From DASYAE01 sp036501535 (GTDB taxonomy: Bacteria > Actinomycetota > Actinomycetes > Streptomycetales > Catenulisporaceae): 43,639 nt of DNA. A program made the position numbers and the translations under genes. Each line of letters begins with the position of its first letter. Position 1 is the first letter of the stretch. The DNA is taken from positions 1 to 43,639 of the forward strand of contig DASYAE010000054.1 of NCBI GenBank assembly GCA_036501535.1, given 5' to 3'. Positions 1 to 9,099 of this stretch are shown piece after piece. The notes below the pieces were generated by a model. The model was given only the letters and a program-made list of their open reading frames with translations, was not told where the DNA came from and did no database searches.

Positions 1-2537
1 AACTGGATCTCCGCCGTGGTGTGCTCGGCGTGCACATCGAACTGCCAGGCAGCTTTGAGCACTGTGTCGCGCTCGCGCCAGTCTATGTCCGTGGCGATGT
101 CGAGGCGGTGCGAACCGGCCATCAGGCACACGTCCTGGACCACTCGCGAGTCGCCGAAGGACCGCGCGACCCGGACGGCGACCGACAGCGGGCCCTGATC
201 GGTGAGCTTGAGGGTCGCCGCAGCGCCCTGATCGGCCGTCAGGTCGCGCCGGGTGTTGCGGTAGTGCCGCTCCAGGTTCCACGCGGGCCACAGGTTGGGC
301 TCGTCGCGGTGCAGCTGCAGCAGGTTGCCGGCGCCCCCCGGCGCGATCGCGTCCCGCCCGGTGGCGAGGTCGCGCACGGAGCGCAGCAGCCCGTCGGCGT
401 CGATGCGGACCTCGATCAAACCATTGGCGATGACGTATCCGCCCTCGGGGGACTCGGCCGCGGTGACGGGCGCAAGGTCCTGAGGCGCCGCCTGCACCAG
501 GGCGCCGGCGCCGAGCGCGGGAGCCTCGGCCAGGACCGCGTACCGGCCATCGGACAGCAGCTGGGTGTAGACGCCGGCCGGGGGAGCGGATGGGAGTACC
601 ACCACCTCGCGCCGATCGTGCGATGCAGCATTTAGGACGATAGTGCCGTGATTCTCGCTGTCGTCGCCGTCGCCACCTGCGCGGACCGCAGCGGCAGCCC
701 GAGCAATAAGCGCCTCCAGCCGCTCGTGAATCCGGCCATAAACCTGCTCGGCCTCACGATGCACCCACGCAATAGACGTCCCGGGCAGGATGTCGTGGAA
801 CTGATGCAGTAGCACCTGCCGCCACAGGTCGTCGAGCTCTTCGTAAGGGTACGGCGAACCGCCGCGCACAGCAGCCGTCGCCGACCACAGCTCGGCCTCG
901 CGCAGCAGAGCCTCAGAACGCCGGTTGCCGCGCTTGGTCCGAGCCTGGGTCGTGTAAACCCCGCGGTGGTACTCGAGATACAGCTCGCCGCGCCAGACCG
1001 GGGCGGCCGGGTACTGCGCGCCGGCCTCGCGGAAGAAGGCCGACGGCGTCCGGATCTCCACCCGCGGCGAGCCCTCCAGGTCGCGCAGCCGCCGGGCCCG
1101 CTCCAGCATCTCCCGGGTGGGTCCGCCGCCGCCGTCGCCGTGCCCGAACGGGGCGAGCGAGGTCGTGGCCGCGCCCTTGTCGGCGAAGTTGGCCTGCGCG
1201 TGCGCGAGCTCACGGCCGGTCAGCTCGGCGTTGTAGCTGTCGATCGGCGGGAAGTGGGTCAGGATGCGGGTGCCGTCGATGCCCTCCCACTGGAACGTGT
1301 GGTGCGGCAGCTTGTTGGTCTCGCTCCAGTGCAGCTTCTGGCTCAGGAACCACTCGGCCCCGGCCAGGCGCGCGAGCTGCGGATACGCGGCCGTATAGCC
1401 GAAGGAGTCGGGCAGCCAGACCCCGTCCTGCTCGATGCCGAACTCCTCGGCGAAGAAGCGGTGGCCGTAGACCAGCTGGCGGGCCAGCGCCTCGCCGCCG
1501 GGCAGGTTGCCGTCCGCCTCCACCCACATGCCGCCGACCGGGACGAACGTGCCCTCGCCGACCGCCTTGCGGATCCGCTCGTACAGCTCCGGCCGGTGCT
1601 GTTTGACCCAGGCGTACTGCTGCGCCGAGGAGCAGGCGAAGACGAGCTCCGGATACTCCTCGGCGAGCGAGAGCACGTTGGCGAAGGTCCGGATGCACTT
1701 GCGCACCGTCTCGCGCTGCGGCCACAGCCACGCCGAGTCGATGTGAGCGTGGCCGACGGCGGTGATCCGGTGCGCAGAGGCGTGCGCGGGCCGCGCGAGC
1801 ACACCGGCCAGCTCCGCGCGGGCCGCGGCAGCCGTTCCGGGCACGTCTCGCGGGTCCGTCGCGTCCGCGGCGCGCTCGAGCGCGCGCAGGATCTCGTGCC
1901 GCCGCGGGCTCGCCGGGTCGAGCTCGCGCATCAGACCATTGAGCACCTCGACATCGTGCAGCAGCTGCCAGACCTGCTCGTCGCGCACCGCCAGATCAGC
2001 GCCGATCAACCGATATAGCGGCGCCTCCCCGGCGGTGGCCCGGTCGCCGAAGTGCGTGTTGCGCCCGTGCGCGCTCTCGATGCCCGGGTTGGCGGCGGCC
2101 TCGACCAGGAAGCCGACCGACTCGCCGGCCTCCGCTCGAGGGCTGATGAGCACGGACCGGTTGAGCGGGTGCAGGCCGTGCACGGCACGCCCGTCTGCGG
2201 TGTGCACCAGACCCTCCGCCTGGCCGCCGGGACCGCGGGAGGGGTCGAAGCCCAGATCGATCACGGCCTCCACGCGCTCGCCCGCCCACTGCGGCGGGAT
2301 CTGCCCGGAGAACCGGAACCAGGTGGTGGACCAGGGACCGCCCCACGGCTCACCGATCGCGAACGGCCGATAGTCGGCCTCCGGCACGCGCAGCGCGTCG
2401 GCCACGGGCACCGGCTCGCCGGGCACGTGCCAGGCGGTGACGGTCAGCGCGGCGCGCGCGGTGTGGAGGGCGGGGCGGACGTAGTGGGTGAGATACCGCG
2501 CGATGCGGTCTTCTACCAGCTTGCGGTCGTCGTGCAC
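1..2537 (-). CDS. GH38 alpha-mannosidase, C-terminus cut by window edge
   Basis: Retaining, zinc-dependent alpha-mannosidase that removes alpha-mannosyl residues from oligosaccharides. No signal peptide is visible, so it is probably cytoplasmic. The minus frame stays open from a GTG at 2537 to base 1 (845 codons); the usual length is about 1000 residues, so only the C-terminus is missing. An N-terminal beta-rich domain (about 1-250) is followed by the GH38 catalytic barrel. The zinc-binding H-x-D is His265/Asp267 in AHIDSAWLWP, the likely nucleophile is Asp377 in LPDSFGY, and HQFHDILPGTSI lies further on. The GTG was chosen because AAGGGA precedes it and the protein begins at the expected place. 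The gene starts 28 bases after the stop of the GH42-like gene on the same strand, so the two probably form an operon. Family assignment is firm; the exact linkage specificity is not known. Confidence 0.93.
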   Translation of the reverse strand, partial: MHDDRKLVEDRIARYLTHYVRPALHTARAALTVTAWHVPGEPVPVADALRVPEADYRPFAIGEPWGGPWSTTWFRFSGQIPPQWAGERVEAVIDLGFDPSRGPGGQAEGLVHTADGRAVHGLHPLNRSVLISPRAEAGESVGFLVEAAANPGIESAHGRNTHFGDRATAGEAPLYRLIGADLAVRDEQVWQLLHDVEVLNGLMRELDPASPRRHEILRALERAADATDPRDVPGTAAAARAELAGVLARPAHASAHRITAVGHAHIDSAWLWPQRETVRKCIRTFANVLSLAEEYPELVFACSSAQQYAWVKQHRPELYERIRKAVGEGTFVPVGGMWVEADGNLPGGEALARQLVYGHRFFAEEFGIEQDGVWLPDSFGYTAAYPQLARLAGAEWFLSQKLHWSETNKLPHHTFQWEGIDGTRILTHFPPIDSYNAELTGRELAHAQANFADKGAATTSLAPFGHGDGGGGPTREMLERARRLRDLEGSPRVEIRTPSAFFREAGAQYPAAPVWRGELYLEYHRGVYTTQARTKRGNRRSEALLREAELWSATAAVRGGSPYPYEELDDLWRQVLLHQFHDILPGTSIAWVHREAEQVYGRIHERLEALIARAAAAVRAGGDGDDSENHGTIVLNAASHDRREVVVLPSAPPAGVYTQLLSDGRYAVLAEAPALGAGALVQAAPQDLAPVTAAESPEGGYVIANGLIEVRIDADGLLRSVRDLATGRDAIAPGGAGNLLQLHRDEPNLWPAWNLERHYRNTRRDLTADQGAAATLKLTDQGPLSVAVRVARSFGDSRVVQDVCLMAGSHRLDIATDIDWRERDTVLKAAWQFDVHAEHTTAEIQ

Positions 2538-2565
2538 GGTGGAGCGGTCCCTTCGTGATGGTGCG

Positions 2566-4839
2566 TCAGCTGCTGCCGGTGGAGAGGGTGATACTGCCGA
2601 TGTACAGCGGCTGGGTTATATCGGTGACGGCCAGGCGCAGGTCGGCGCTGAGGTTCTGCGCCTCCGCGAACTGGGCGCCGGTCAGCGTCACGGTCGCCGT
2701 CTGCCAGCTGCCCGTTCCGCTGCCGGCTACGGTAGGCCCGCCCAGGTAAGCGTTGCCCGGCGCGTCATACTGCACCTGGAAGCCCTGCCCGGCGACCGAC
2801 CAGTACGTGACGCTCACCGTGGCGCTCGAGGCGGTGTACACCTGGCTGGACGGGTCGAGCTGCAGGTAGAGGTTGGCGCTGCCGACACCGGTCTGCGCGC
2901 TGGTCCAGGTCTCATACGCAGCCTGGCCGTCCTGCGTGACCTGAGTGAGGTTCGCATCGCCGCCGCCGGTCGCGCCGACGTCGAGGGCGATCAGGCCCGA
3001 GCCCACACCGGTGCTCCCGCCTTGCGCGGCGGTCACGGACACGGTGGTCGGGCCGCTGGCGGTGAGCGTGCAACTGGCCGGAACGGGGGTGCCGGCCGGC
3101 GCCGCTCCGGGCAGCACGTTCCACTGGTCGAGCTGCGCAGCGGTCAGCGTGACGGGAGCACAGATGTCCCCGTCGGCGAGCACCGTCTGGGACGGCGCCG
3201 CGCCGGTCAGCGCATCGACGATGTGGTACGTGCCCTGACGCAGGTTGAGCCCGGCCGGGTTCAGCTCGACCGCGCCTTCGTAGCCGAAGTACGCGTTGAC
3301 CTCGCCTAGGGTGACCTGGGCGCTGCGGTGGTCGGCGGCGGTCGTCGGCACGATCTGCAGCGCGTGCGCGCTGGAGAGCTGCGCGTACGCCGGGGCGTAC
3401 TGGCTGAGCTGGGAGGCGCTGGTGAGCAGCGTCCCGCCGCCCGCCTGGTAGGCCGTCAGGTTCGCGTCGGTGCCGTTGAGCGGAAGCACGGCGCGGTAGT
3501 GGGAGAGACTGTCCGCGTGGTCCGCCAGCTCGGTGCTGGTGACCACGGCGAAGCCGGCCTGGTAGCTGTCCCAGATCGCGGTGAGCTCGTTCTCGACGCC
3601 GGACAGGCTGCCGCCGGAGGCGTTGCCCCAGGCCTGGGAGTAGTCGAAGTAGACGGCGACCGGCTGCTGCGGGTAGGACCCGGAGATCGACTTGAGCACC
3701 GGGAGCCACGCGGTGTAGAGCGGGAAGCCGATGACGTCCTTGTCGGTGCCGTCGTGGACGAAGAAGTCCTCGCCGCCGCCGTAGGGCGCGGTCATGGCGT
3801 AGTTGGACATCCACAGCGCCGCCTCGGAGGGCTCCGCGGCGTCGGTCGTCGGCGTCCACTCCTGCGCGACCTTGACGTGGTAGGCGCGGCCCATGCTGCC
3901 GAACAGGAGGCTGAGACCGGCCGAGTTGGCGGCGTCCTCGACCACTGTGACGTCGTACCGGCGGGCCAGGGAGAAGAAGACGTCGGGCAGGTTGCCGAGC
4001 TGCGGGGCGTTGGAGATGTGTCCGCCGAAGTAGTAGTACAGCGGCCCGCTGGTGATCCTGCGTGCGGCGGCGGTGAGCCGGCCGTAGGTGTCCTGCACGC
4101 TCCACTCGCGGAACGCCTGGTAGACCCCTGCCAGCGGGGCGCCGGAGACGGCCGCCGGAACCTGGTCGAAGGACGAGTATGCGGTCCCGTGTTCAGTGTT
4201 GAAGCGGGCTACGGTCCCGTAGGTGAGCGGCAGCCAGTGGGTGTGGAAGTACGCGATGTCCGCGGGCGCCCAGCCGCCGTTGCCGTTGCTCTCGAGCCAC
4301 TGGGCGTCGGTGTGGCCGTAGTCGAGGAAGGCCCCGCCGTAGCCCGGGTTGTGCGCGATGTGCTTCAGCGTCGCGGTCACGTACGCGAAGTAGTCGTTCT
4401 GCTCGGTCTGGTCCCACCAGGCGAGCGAGACGCCGGTCGCGCCGGTGTCGGTGACCTCGTAGTCCGTCTCCCAGGTCGCCGGGCTGCCCTGCCAGCCGGA
4501 CTGCCAGAAGATGGGCACGAGCCGGACGCCCGCGGCCGCGGCGTCGGCCAGCTCCTGGTCCAGCTCGGTGAAGGCGAACGTGCCGCGCGAGGGCTCGATC
4601 TGCGCCCACGGCATGTTGATCTCGGCGTCCTCGATGCCTTTTGCCTTGATCGCCGCGAAGTCCGCGGTGGACCACGGCGTGCCGTTGTCGTCGAACTGGA
4701 ACTGGGTGGCCCACAGCTCGGATCCGGACGCCGCAGTCGTCGGGGCCGCCGGAGCGGCGCTCGCGGTCGCGGCGGCGAGCAGGCCGGCGGCGATGCAACA
4801 GAGCAGCGGGGTCGCTCCGCGCCGTAATGTGCGCAGCAT
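2566..4839 (-). CDS. Secreted GH42-like (clan GH-A) glycoside hydrolase
   Basis: Predicted extracellular glycosidase of 757 residues. Residues 1-33 are a Sec signal peptide (basic MLRTLRRG, hydrophobic core, ASA-A cleavage). Residues about 40-350 look like a GH42/clan A TIM barrel: PWAQIEPSRGTFAFTELD matches the W-x-x-x-E-P-x-x-G-x-F-x-F-x-x-L-D pattern typical of beta-galactosidase-like enzymes. Residues about 390-480 resemble the glutamine-amidotransferase-like domain of GH42. The Thr/Ser/Gly-rich C-terminal part (about 610-757) looks like a carbohydrate-binding beta-sandwich. The RBS GAAGGGGG sits 8 bases before the ATG. It lies directly upstream of the alpha-mannosidase and is divergent from the sugar transporter. 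I could not identify both catalytic glutamates with certainty, so family and substrate are inferred; another clan A family is possible. Confidence 0.75.
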   Translation of the reverse strand: MLRTLRRGATPLLCCIAAGLLAAATASAAPAAPTTAASGSELWATQFQFDDNGTPWSTADFAAIKAKGIEDAEINMPWAQIEPSRGTFAFTELDQELADAAAAGVRLVPIFWQSGWQGSPATWETDYEVTDTGATGVSLAWWDQTEQNDYFAYVTATLKHIAHNPGYGGAFLDYGHTDAQWLESNGNGGWAPADIAYFHTHWLPLTYGTVARFNTEHGTAYSSFDQVPAAVSGAPLAGVYQAFREWSVQDTYGRLTAAARRITSGPLYYYFGGHISNAPQLGNLPDVFFSLARRYDVTVVEDAANSAGLSLLFGSMGRAYHVKVAQEWTPTTDAAEPSEAALWMSNYAMTAPYGGGEDFFVHDGTDKDVIGFPLYTAWLPVLKSISGSYPQQPVAVYFDYSQAWGNASGGSLSGVENELTAIWDSYQAGFAVVTSTELADHADSLSHYRAVLPLNGTDANLTAYQAGGGTLLTSASQLSQYAPAYAQLSSAHALQIVPTTAADHRSAQVTLGEVNAYFGYEGAVELNPAGLNLRQGTYHIVDALTGAAPSQTVLADGDICAPVTLTAAQLDQWNVLPGAAPAGTPVPASCTLTASGPTTVSVTAAQGGSTGVGSGLIALDVGATGGGDANLTQVTQDGQAAYETWTSAQTGVGSANLYLQLDPSSQVYTASSATVSVTYWSVAGQGFQVQYDAPGNAYLGGPTVAGSGTGSWQTATVTLTGAQFAEAQNLSADLRLAVTDITQPLYIGSITLSTGSS

Positions 4840-5162
4840 GAACTGCCCCCTTCACAGGGGTGTCGTTTGCGGGTGGGGTTTGCCTCCAGAACGCCATCGG
4901 CGGCGTGCCGGTTATGAAATACCAAGAGTGTTAGTGCGGCAAGGCTCGTCGCGAGATTATTTCCGATGAACAGATGAGCTGCGATTATGACGCTTTACAG
5001 GTCGGCGCTTCCGGACATCTGTGTCAGACAAGTCTTTTCACGCCGCCAGATCTTGACGGAGCCGCGAAAACGACCGGATACTTCGGACGCCTCCAGGACT
5101 GCGGCGCCGCAGCGCGCCGAGCCGTCGGCCGTGACCCCTACACATCGCTGTGAGGAGCCGTC
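4840..5162. promoter_or_regulatory. Divergent control region, GH42-like/GH38 operon and transporter operon
   Basis: This 323-base gap separates two divergent operons and is more A/T-rich than its surroundings around 4900-5050. It must carry both promoters. The perfect 9-base inverted repeat TGTCAGACA lies at 5022-5030, inside the longer mirrored stretch GACATCTGTGTC/TGTCAGACA, and could bind a GntR-type or other dimeric regulator. None of the four LacI-type operators found around the mannanase genes recurs here, so this locus is probably controlled separately. Confidence 0.45.
5053..5082 (+). promoter_or_regulatory. Candidate promoter for the sugar transporter operon
   Basis: TTGACG at 5053-5058 and GATACT at 5077-5082 are separated by 18 bases, a fair match to the vegetative actinobacterial promoter. 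Transcription would begin near 5089, giving a leader of about 75 bases before the lipoprotein ATG, which has GAGGA at 5152-5156 as its RBS. Confidence 0.45.
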
Positions 5163-6521
5163 ATGGCCAAGTTCCCCCATTCACGTTCCCGTTCCCGCCG
5201 CCCAGCCGCAGTGCTGACCGCCTTCGCGTCGCTCGCCGCGGCTATCACCGGATGCAGCAGCGGCGGCGGTTCGTCGCAGACCCTTGTCATCGCCGAGTGG
5301 ACCAACCCGGCGGCCGTCGCGTACACGAAGACGGTGGACGCGCTGTTCGAGAAGCAGCACCCTGGCGTGAACATCCAGCTGCAGACTGCGCCGACCGCAC
5401 AGAACGCCTGGCCGACCCTGCAGAACTCGCTGCTCGCCGCCAAGAACGTCGACGTGCTGGCCCAGTTCGCGGCCAACCCCTCGGACTACCCGCCGGCCTC
5501 GACCGGCATCAAGGTGACCGGCACCGCCTCCCTCATCGCCTCCGGCGACTTCGTGGACCTGTCGAAGCAGTCCTTCATGAAGCGGTTCGACACGACGTCG
5601 CAGAAGTATGTGATGGGGTACAAGAACGGCGTCTACGGCGTGATGGTCGCCGAGTACGTCAACAACACCGGCCTGTTCTACAAGAAGAGCCTGCTGGACA
5701 AGTACAACATGTCCGTCCCGACCACGTTCGACCAGTTCATCGACGACCTGAAGACCTTCAAGTCGCACGGGATCACCCCGATCTACGTGGCCGGCAAGGA
5801 CGGCTACCAGAGCATCGTCTGGTTCGGCATCGTCAACCAGCTGCTGATGCAGGACCTGCCGGCCTCCGACGCCGCCTCGGTCTACGAGCAGCGCGCCCAG
5901 GCCTTCTGGGACGGCTCGCAGAACTGGAACAGCTCGCTCTACCAGCAGGCGGTCCAGCGCTACGAGGAGGTCATGTCGTACATCGAGCCCAGCGCGGGCG
6001 GCGTCTCGGCCCAGACGGCGCCGGGCCAGTGGGCGGTGCAGAGCGACGACTTCCCGTTCTTCGTCGACGGCTCCTACGACGGCAACACCATCGCGCAGGC
6101 CAGCTCCTCGCTGAAGTTCGGCTTCATGTCGCTGCCCGGGACCGACACCGCCAGCTGGAACCGCCCCGCCCTGGCCCCCGACCTGTCCTGGACCGTGCCG
6201 ACGTTCGCCAAGCACCAGTCGCTGGCCCTGGAGTGGATCGACCTGTTCACTCAGCAGAGCAATTACGCGGGCTGGCTGAAGGCCACCGGGTCGGTCTCCA
6301 CCGAGCCCTCGGTGTCGACCCCCTCGCTGTCCTGGACCGACTGGCTCTCCGCGCACGCTGCCCAGGGCTACCCCAACACCACCGAGCCCTGGGTCCCCAG
6401 CAGCGCGCCCTCGGACGCCGGCGGCCCGGTCCTGACCTCGATGCAGCCGTTCGGCTCGCAGTCCCCGACCGACGCGCTCGACAAGTCCGCGACCGACTAC
6501 ACCGCCGCCACGAAGCACTGA
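5163..6521 (+). CDS. ABC sugar transporter, extracellular solute-binding lipoprotein
   Basis: Family 1-type extracellular binding protein that captures an oligosaccharide for the two permeases encoded next. The 452 residues begin with a basic segment and hydrophobic stretch ending in the lipobox I-T-G-C, so Cys31 would be lipidated and anchored to the outer face of the membrane. The mature part opens with TLVIAEWTNPAAVAYTKTV, typical of sugar-binding proteins, and contains LFTQQSNYAGWLKATGSV near the C-terminus. The start has GAGGA 6 bases upstream. It is the first gene of a plus-strand operon; the next gene begins 9 bases after its stop. The substrate cannot be read from sequence; the adjacent mannosidase and GH42-like enzyme suggest a mannose- or galactose-containing oligosaccharide. 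Confidence 0.9.
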   Translation: MAKFPHSRSRSRRPAAVLTAFASLAAAITGCSSGGGSSQTLVIAEWTNPAAVAYTKTVDALFEKQHPGVNIQLQTAPTAQNAWPTLQNSLLAAKNVDVLAQFAANPSDYPPASTGIKVTGTASLIASGDFVDLSKQSFMKRFDTTSQKYVMGYKNGVYGVMVAEYVNNTGLFYKKSLLDKYNMSVPTTFDQFIDDLKTFKSHGITPIYVAGKDGYQSIVWFGIVNQLLMQDLPASDAASVYEQRAQAFWDGSQNWNSSLYQQAVQRYEEVMSYIEPSAGGVSAQTAPGQWAVQSDDFPFFVDGSYDGNTIAQASSSLKFGFMSLPGTDTASWNRPALAPDLSWTVPTFAKHQSLALEWIDLFTQQSNYAGWLKATGSVSTEPSVSTPSLSWTDWLSAHAAQGYPNTTEPWVPSSAPSDAGGPVLTSMQPFGSQSPTDALDKSATDYTAATKH

Positions 6522-6530
6522 GGCGCGCCG

Positions 6531-7430
6531 ATGAGCACCTGTCCGTTCGGCACGAGCCGGACGCGGCGGTGGATCCCGTGGCTGTCCATCGCCGTGCCGA
6601 CCATCGGCTGGCTGGTCTTCGGCCTGTACCCGTCGATCGCCACCATCGCCTACTCGTTCACCCAGTACTCGGGGCTGCCGGGCACGCCGCTGAACTTCTG
6701 CGGCCTGTGCAACTACCGCACCGCCTTCGAAAGCTCGTACACCGACTTCTCCGCGGCCATCGTCGCCACGGTGAAGTACGTCCTGGGCGTGACGGTGCTG
6801 CAGATCGGCATCGGGCTCGGGCTCGCCCTGCTGCTGCGGCACCGGCGGCGCGGCTACGGCTGGTACCGGGCCCTGGTCTTCATGCCGCAGATCTTCTCGG
6901 TGACCATCGTCGGCGTGCTGTTCACGCTGGTGTTCGACCCGCAGAGCGGGGTGGCCGAGAAGGCCTACAGCGGGCTGTTCGGCGGGTCCAACGCGTTCCT
7001 GGGCAGCAGCACCTGGGCGCTGCCGATCATCATCATGATTAATGTCTGGATGTTCACTGGCTACACGATGCTCGTGTACATCGCCGGACTGCGCGCCATC
7101 CCGCCGGAGCTGTACGAGGCGGCCTCGCTGGACGGGGCCGGGCGGCTGCGGCTGTTCCGGTCCATCACCTGGCCCATGCTGGCGCCGGCCACCACGGTCA
7201 ACGTCTTCCTGACCGCAATGGGCTGCGTCGGCGAGTACGCGCTGATCCTCGTCCTGACCGACGGCAACTACAACACGAAGACGATCGGCATGTACATGTT
7301 CGACACCGCATTCGGACTAAACCCGTCCCTCGGCTACGGCTCGATGCTGGCGATGGCGCAGTTCGTGATCACCCTGGTGATCGGCGGCGGCCTGCTGTTC
7401 CTGCTGCGCCGGCGGGAGGTGGCGCTGTGA
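6531..7430 (+). CDS. ABC sugar transporter permease, MalF/UgpA type
   Basis: Inner-membrane permease subunit, 299 residues, with about six hydrophobic segments beginning with WIPWLSIAVPTIGWLVFGLY. The cytoplasmic EAA loop that docks the ATPase is seen in ELYEAASLDGAGRLRLF followed by ITWPMLAP. It sits between the binding protein and the second permease, whose start overlaps its stop codon (GTGA), implying translational coupling. No ATPase gene is present in this operon. Actinomycete sugar importers of this type commonly use a shared MsiK-like ATPase encoded elsewhere, which is the likely arrangement here. Confidence 0.92.
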   Translation: MSTCPFGTSRTRRWIPWLSIAVPTIGWLVFGLYPSIATIAYSFTQYSGLPGTPLNFCGLCNYRTAFESSYTDFSAAIVATVKYVLGVTVLQIGIGLGLALLLRHRRRGYGWYRALVFMPQIFSVTIVGVLFTLVFDPQSGVAEKAYSGLFGGSNAFLGSSTWALPIIIMINVWMFTGYTMLVYIAGLRAIPPELYEAASLDGAGRLRLFRSITWPMLAPATTVNVFLTAMGCVGEYALILVLTDGNYNTKTIGMYMFDTAFGLNPSLGYGSMLAMAQFVITLVIGGGLLFLLRRREVAL

Positions 7431-8368
7431 GCACGAGTCCGAGCCTGAGCATGACTCCGAGCCCAAGCCTGACTCCGAGCCCAAGCTCGAGTTCGAGTCT
7501 GCGCATGCAGCGCGCCCTGCGCACCGGCGGGGCGCAACTGATCTGCTTCGTCATCTCGGCCGGCTTCTTCGCCCTGCCGGTGGTCTACCTGGGGATCCAG
7601 GCGTTCAAGTCCTACACCGGTTTCCTCCAGGACCCGACCGGGATCCCGCACCCGTGGACGCTGTCGAACTTCGGCCAGGCCTGGACCCAGGGCGACTTCT
7701 CCACCGAGATGATCAACAGCCTGCTTTACGCCGTCGTCCCGGACGTCGTCACCCTGATCCTCGGCGTCTTCCTGGCCTTCCCCGTCTCGCGCGGCTACTT
7801 CCGGTTCTCCAACGCCCTGTACGCGTTCTTCGTGTTCTCCGGGTTCCTGCCGGCCGGGCTGATCCCGCTGTTCATCGAGGCGCAGAAGCTCGGCCTGTAC
7901 AACAACCGGCTGGGATTCATCGTGATGACCTCGCTGACCGGCGCGGGGTTCTTCTTCTTCGTCGGCTACATCAAGACCATCCCGCGGGAGATCGACGAGG
8001 CGGCGGCAATGGACGGCTGCGGATACGTGCGATTCATCTTCACCATGATCGTCCCGCAGATGAAGCCGGCGCTGGCCACCTTCGGCGTGTTCGGCTTCGT
8101 GGCAAGCTGGAACAACCTGATCCTGCCGTTGGTCATGCTCAGCGACCCGGGCCTGTGGCCGGTCACCCGCGGGCTGTTCTCCTTCTTCGGCCAGTTCTCC
8201 TCGCAGTGGCCGCTGGTCGCGGCGGGCACGGTGATCGTGGCGGCCCCGATCATGGTGGTGTTCGCGATCCTGCAGCGGCACCTGGTCGAGGGCGTCGCGG
8301 GCGGCGCCGTCGCGGGCACCCGGGGCATCGGCCAGGCCCCGCCGGTCCAGGCCGTCGACGGCGCATGA
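7427..8368 (+). CDS. ABC sugar transporter permease, MalG/UgpE type
   Basis: Second permease subunit, 313 residues, pairing with the upstream MalF-type protein. The EAA loop is EIDEAAAMDGCGYVRF followed by IVPQMKPAL. The GTG start overlaps the preceding stop and has GGGAGG about 8 bases upstream, which favours it over the ATG at 7505. That choice gives an odd low-complexity N-terminus rich in Ser, Pro and Thr (TPSPSL/TPSPSS), encoded by imperfect 18-base repeats, ahead of the first membrane segment. Such a tail is unusual for MalG-type proteins and may vary between strains. Starting at 7505 would remove it, but no good RBS lies there. Confidence 0.9.
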   Translation: MSTSPSLSMTPSPSLTPSPSSSSSLRMQRALRTGGAQLICFVISAGFFALPVVYLGIQAFKSYTGFLQDPTGIPHPWTLSNFGQAWTQGDFSTEMINSLLYAVVPDVVTLILGVFLAFPVSRGYFRFSNALYAFFVFSGFLPAGLIPLFIEAQKLGLYNNRLGFIVMTSLTGAGFFFFVGYIKTIPREIDEAAAMDGCGYVRFIFTMIVPQMKPALATFGVFGFVASWNNLILPLVMLSDPGLWPVTRGLFSFFGQFSSQWPLVAAGTVIVAAPIMVVFAILQRHLVEGVAGGAVAGTRGIGQAPPVQAVDGA

Positions 8369-8412
8369 GAGCGGCGGGACCGACCCGCCGGAAGCACAAC
8401 AGGAGATCGCGT

Positions 8413-9099
8413 ATGACGCAACATCAGGAATCCGGATCCGGTCGGCCCCTGCGGGCGCTGGTCGTGAGAGGCGGCTGGGACGGCCACGCGCCGGTGGCGG
8501 CCAGCGACCGTTTCGCGGCCGCCCTCAAGGAGGACGGCTACGAGGTCACGGTCAGCGACAGCCTGGACAGCTACCTTGACGAGGCGCTGCTGGCGGCCAC
8601 GGACCTGGTCGTGCAGTGCTGGACGATGGGTCAGATCACCGGCGCGCAGGCGGCCGGCCTCTCCCGCGCGGTGCGCGAGGGGACCGGCTTCGCCGGCTGG
8701 CACGGCGGCATCATCGACTCCTTCCGCAGCGAGACCCGCTACCAGCTGATGACCGGCGGCCAGTTCGTCCACCACCCGCGCGAATACACCACCTACCAGG
8801 TGCGCCCGCTGCCCGCACGCGCCGATCACCCGGCGATTGCGGGCATCGAGCCCTTCACCGTCACCACGGAGCAGTATTACCTGCACATGGACCCGGCGGT
8901 CGATGTCCTCGCCGTCACGGACTACGAGCAGGACCCGGACAATCCGGAACTCGCGGGCACCGTCGTGCCGGTCACCTGGACCCGGCGCTGGGGCGCCGGC
9001 CGGGTCTTCGTCACCGCGATCGGACACAGCCTCGCCGACCTGGCGGTGCCCGAGGTGGACTCGATGATCAGGAAGGGCATGGCATGGGCGACACGGTGA
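8413..9099 (+). CDS. ThuA-like protein (class I amidotransferase-like fold)
   Basis: 228-residue member of the ThuA (trehalose utilisation) family, which has a glutamine-amidotransferase-like fold and occurs in sugar operons with Gfo/Idh/MocA enzymes. Seen in sequence: RALVVRGGWDGHAP at the N-terminus, GFAGWHGGIIDSF in the centre (the conserved GWHGG signature) and WTRRWGAGRVFVTAIGHS near the end. The RBS AGGAG at 8401-8405 lies 7 bases before the ATG. The next gene starts inside its last codons. The family's precise reaction is not settled; a role in oxidised or keto-sugar metabolism is inferred from the neighbour. Confidence 0.87.
   Translation: MTQHQESGSGRPLRALVVRGGWDGHAPVAASDRFAAALKEDGYEVTVSDSLDSYLDEALLAATDLVVQCWTMGQITGAQAAGLSRAVREGTGFAGWHGGIIDSFRSETRYQLMTGGQFVHHPREYTTYQVRPLPARADHPAIAGIEPFTVTTEQYYLHMDPAVDVLAVTDYEQDPDNPELAGTVVPVTWTRRWGAGRVFVTAIGHSLADLAVPEVDSMIRKGMAWATR

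Noticed and set aside
1210..1804. Several short minus-strand frames within the left edge that could suggest a broken gene
   Set aside because: They are out-of-frame shadows; the true frame reads without a stop from 2537 to base 1 as one alpha-mannosidase.
3328..4827. 499-codon plus-strand frame opposite the GH42-like gene
   Set aside because: Composition is that of a reverse-frame shadow; the minus strand has a signal peptide, an RBS and glycosidase motifs.
4905..4920. A CCGGTTATG word considered as a fifth LacI-type operator before the GH42-like gene
   Set aside because: Only one half site resembles the motif; the left half does not match.
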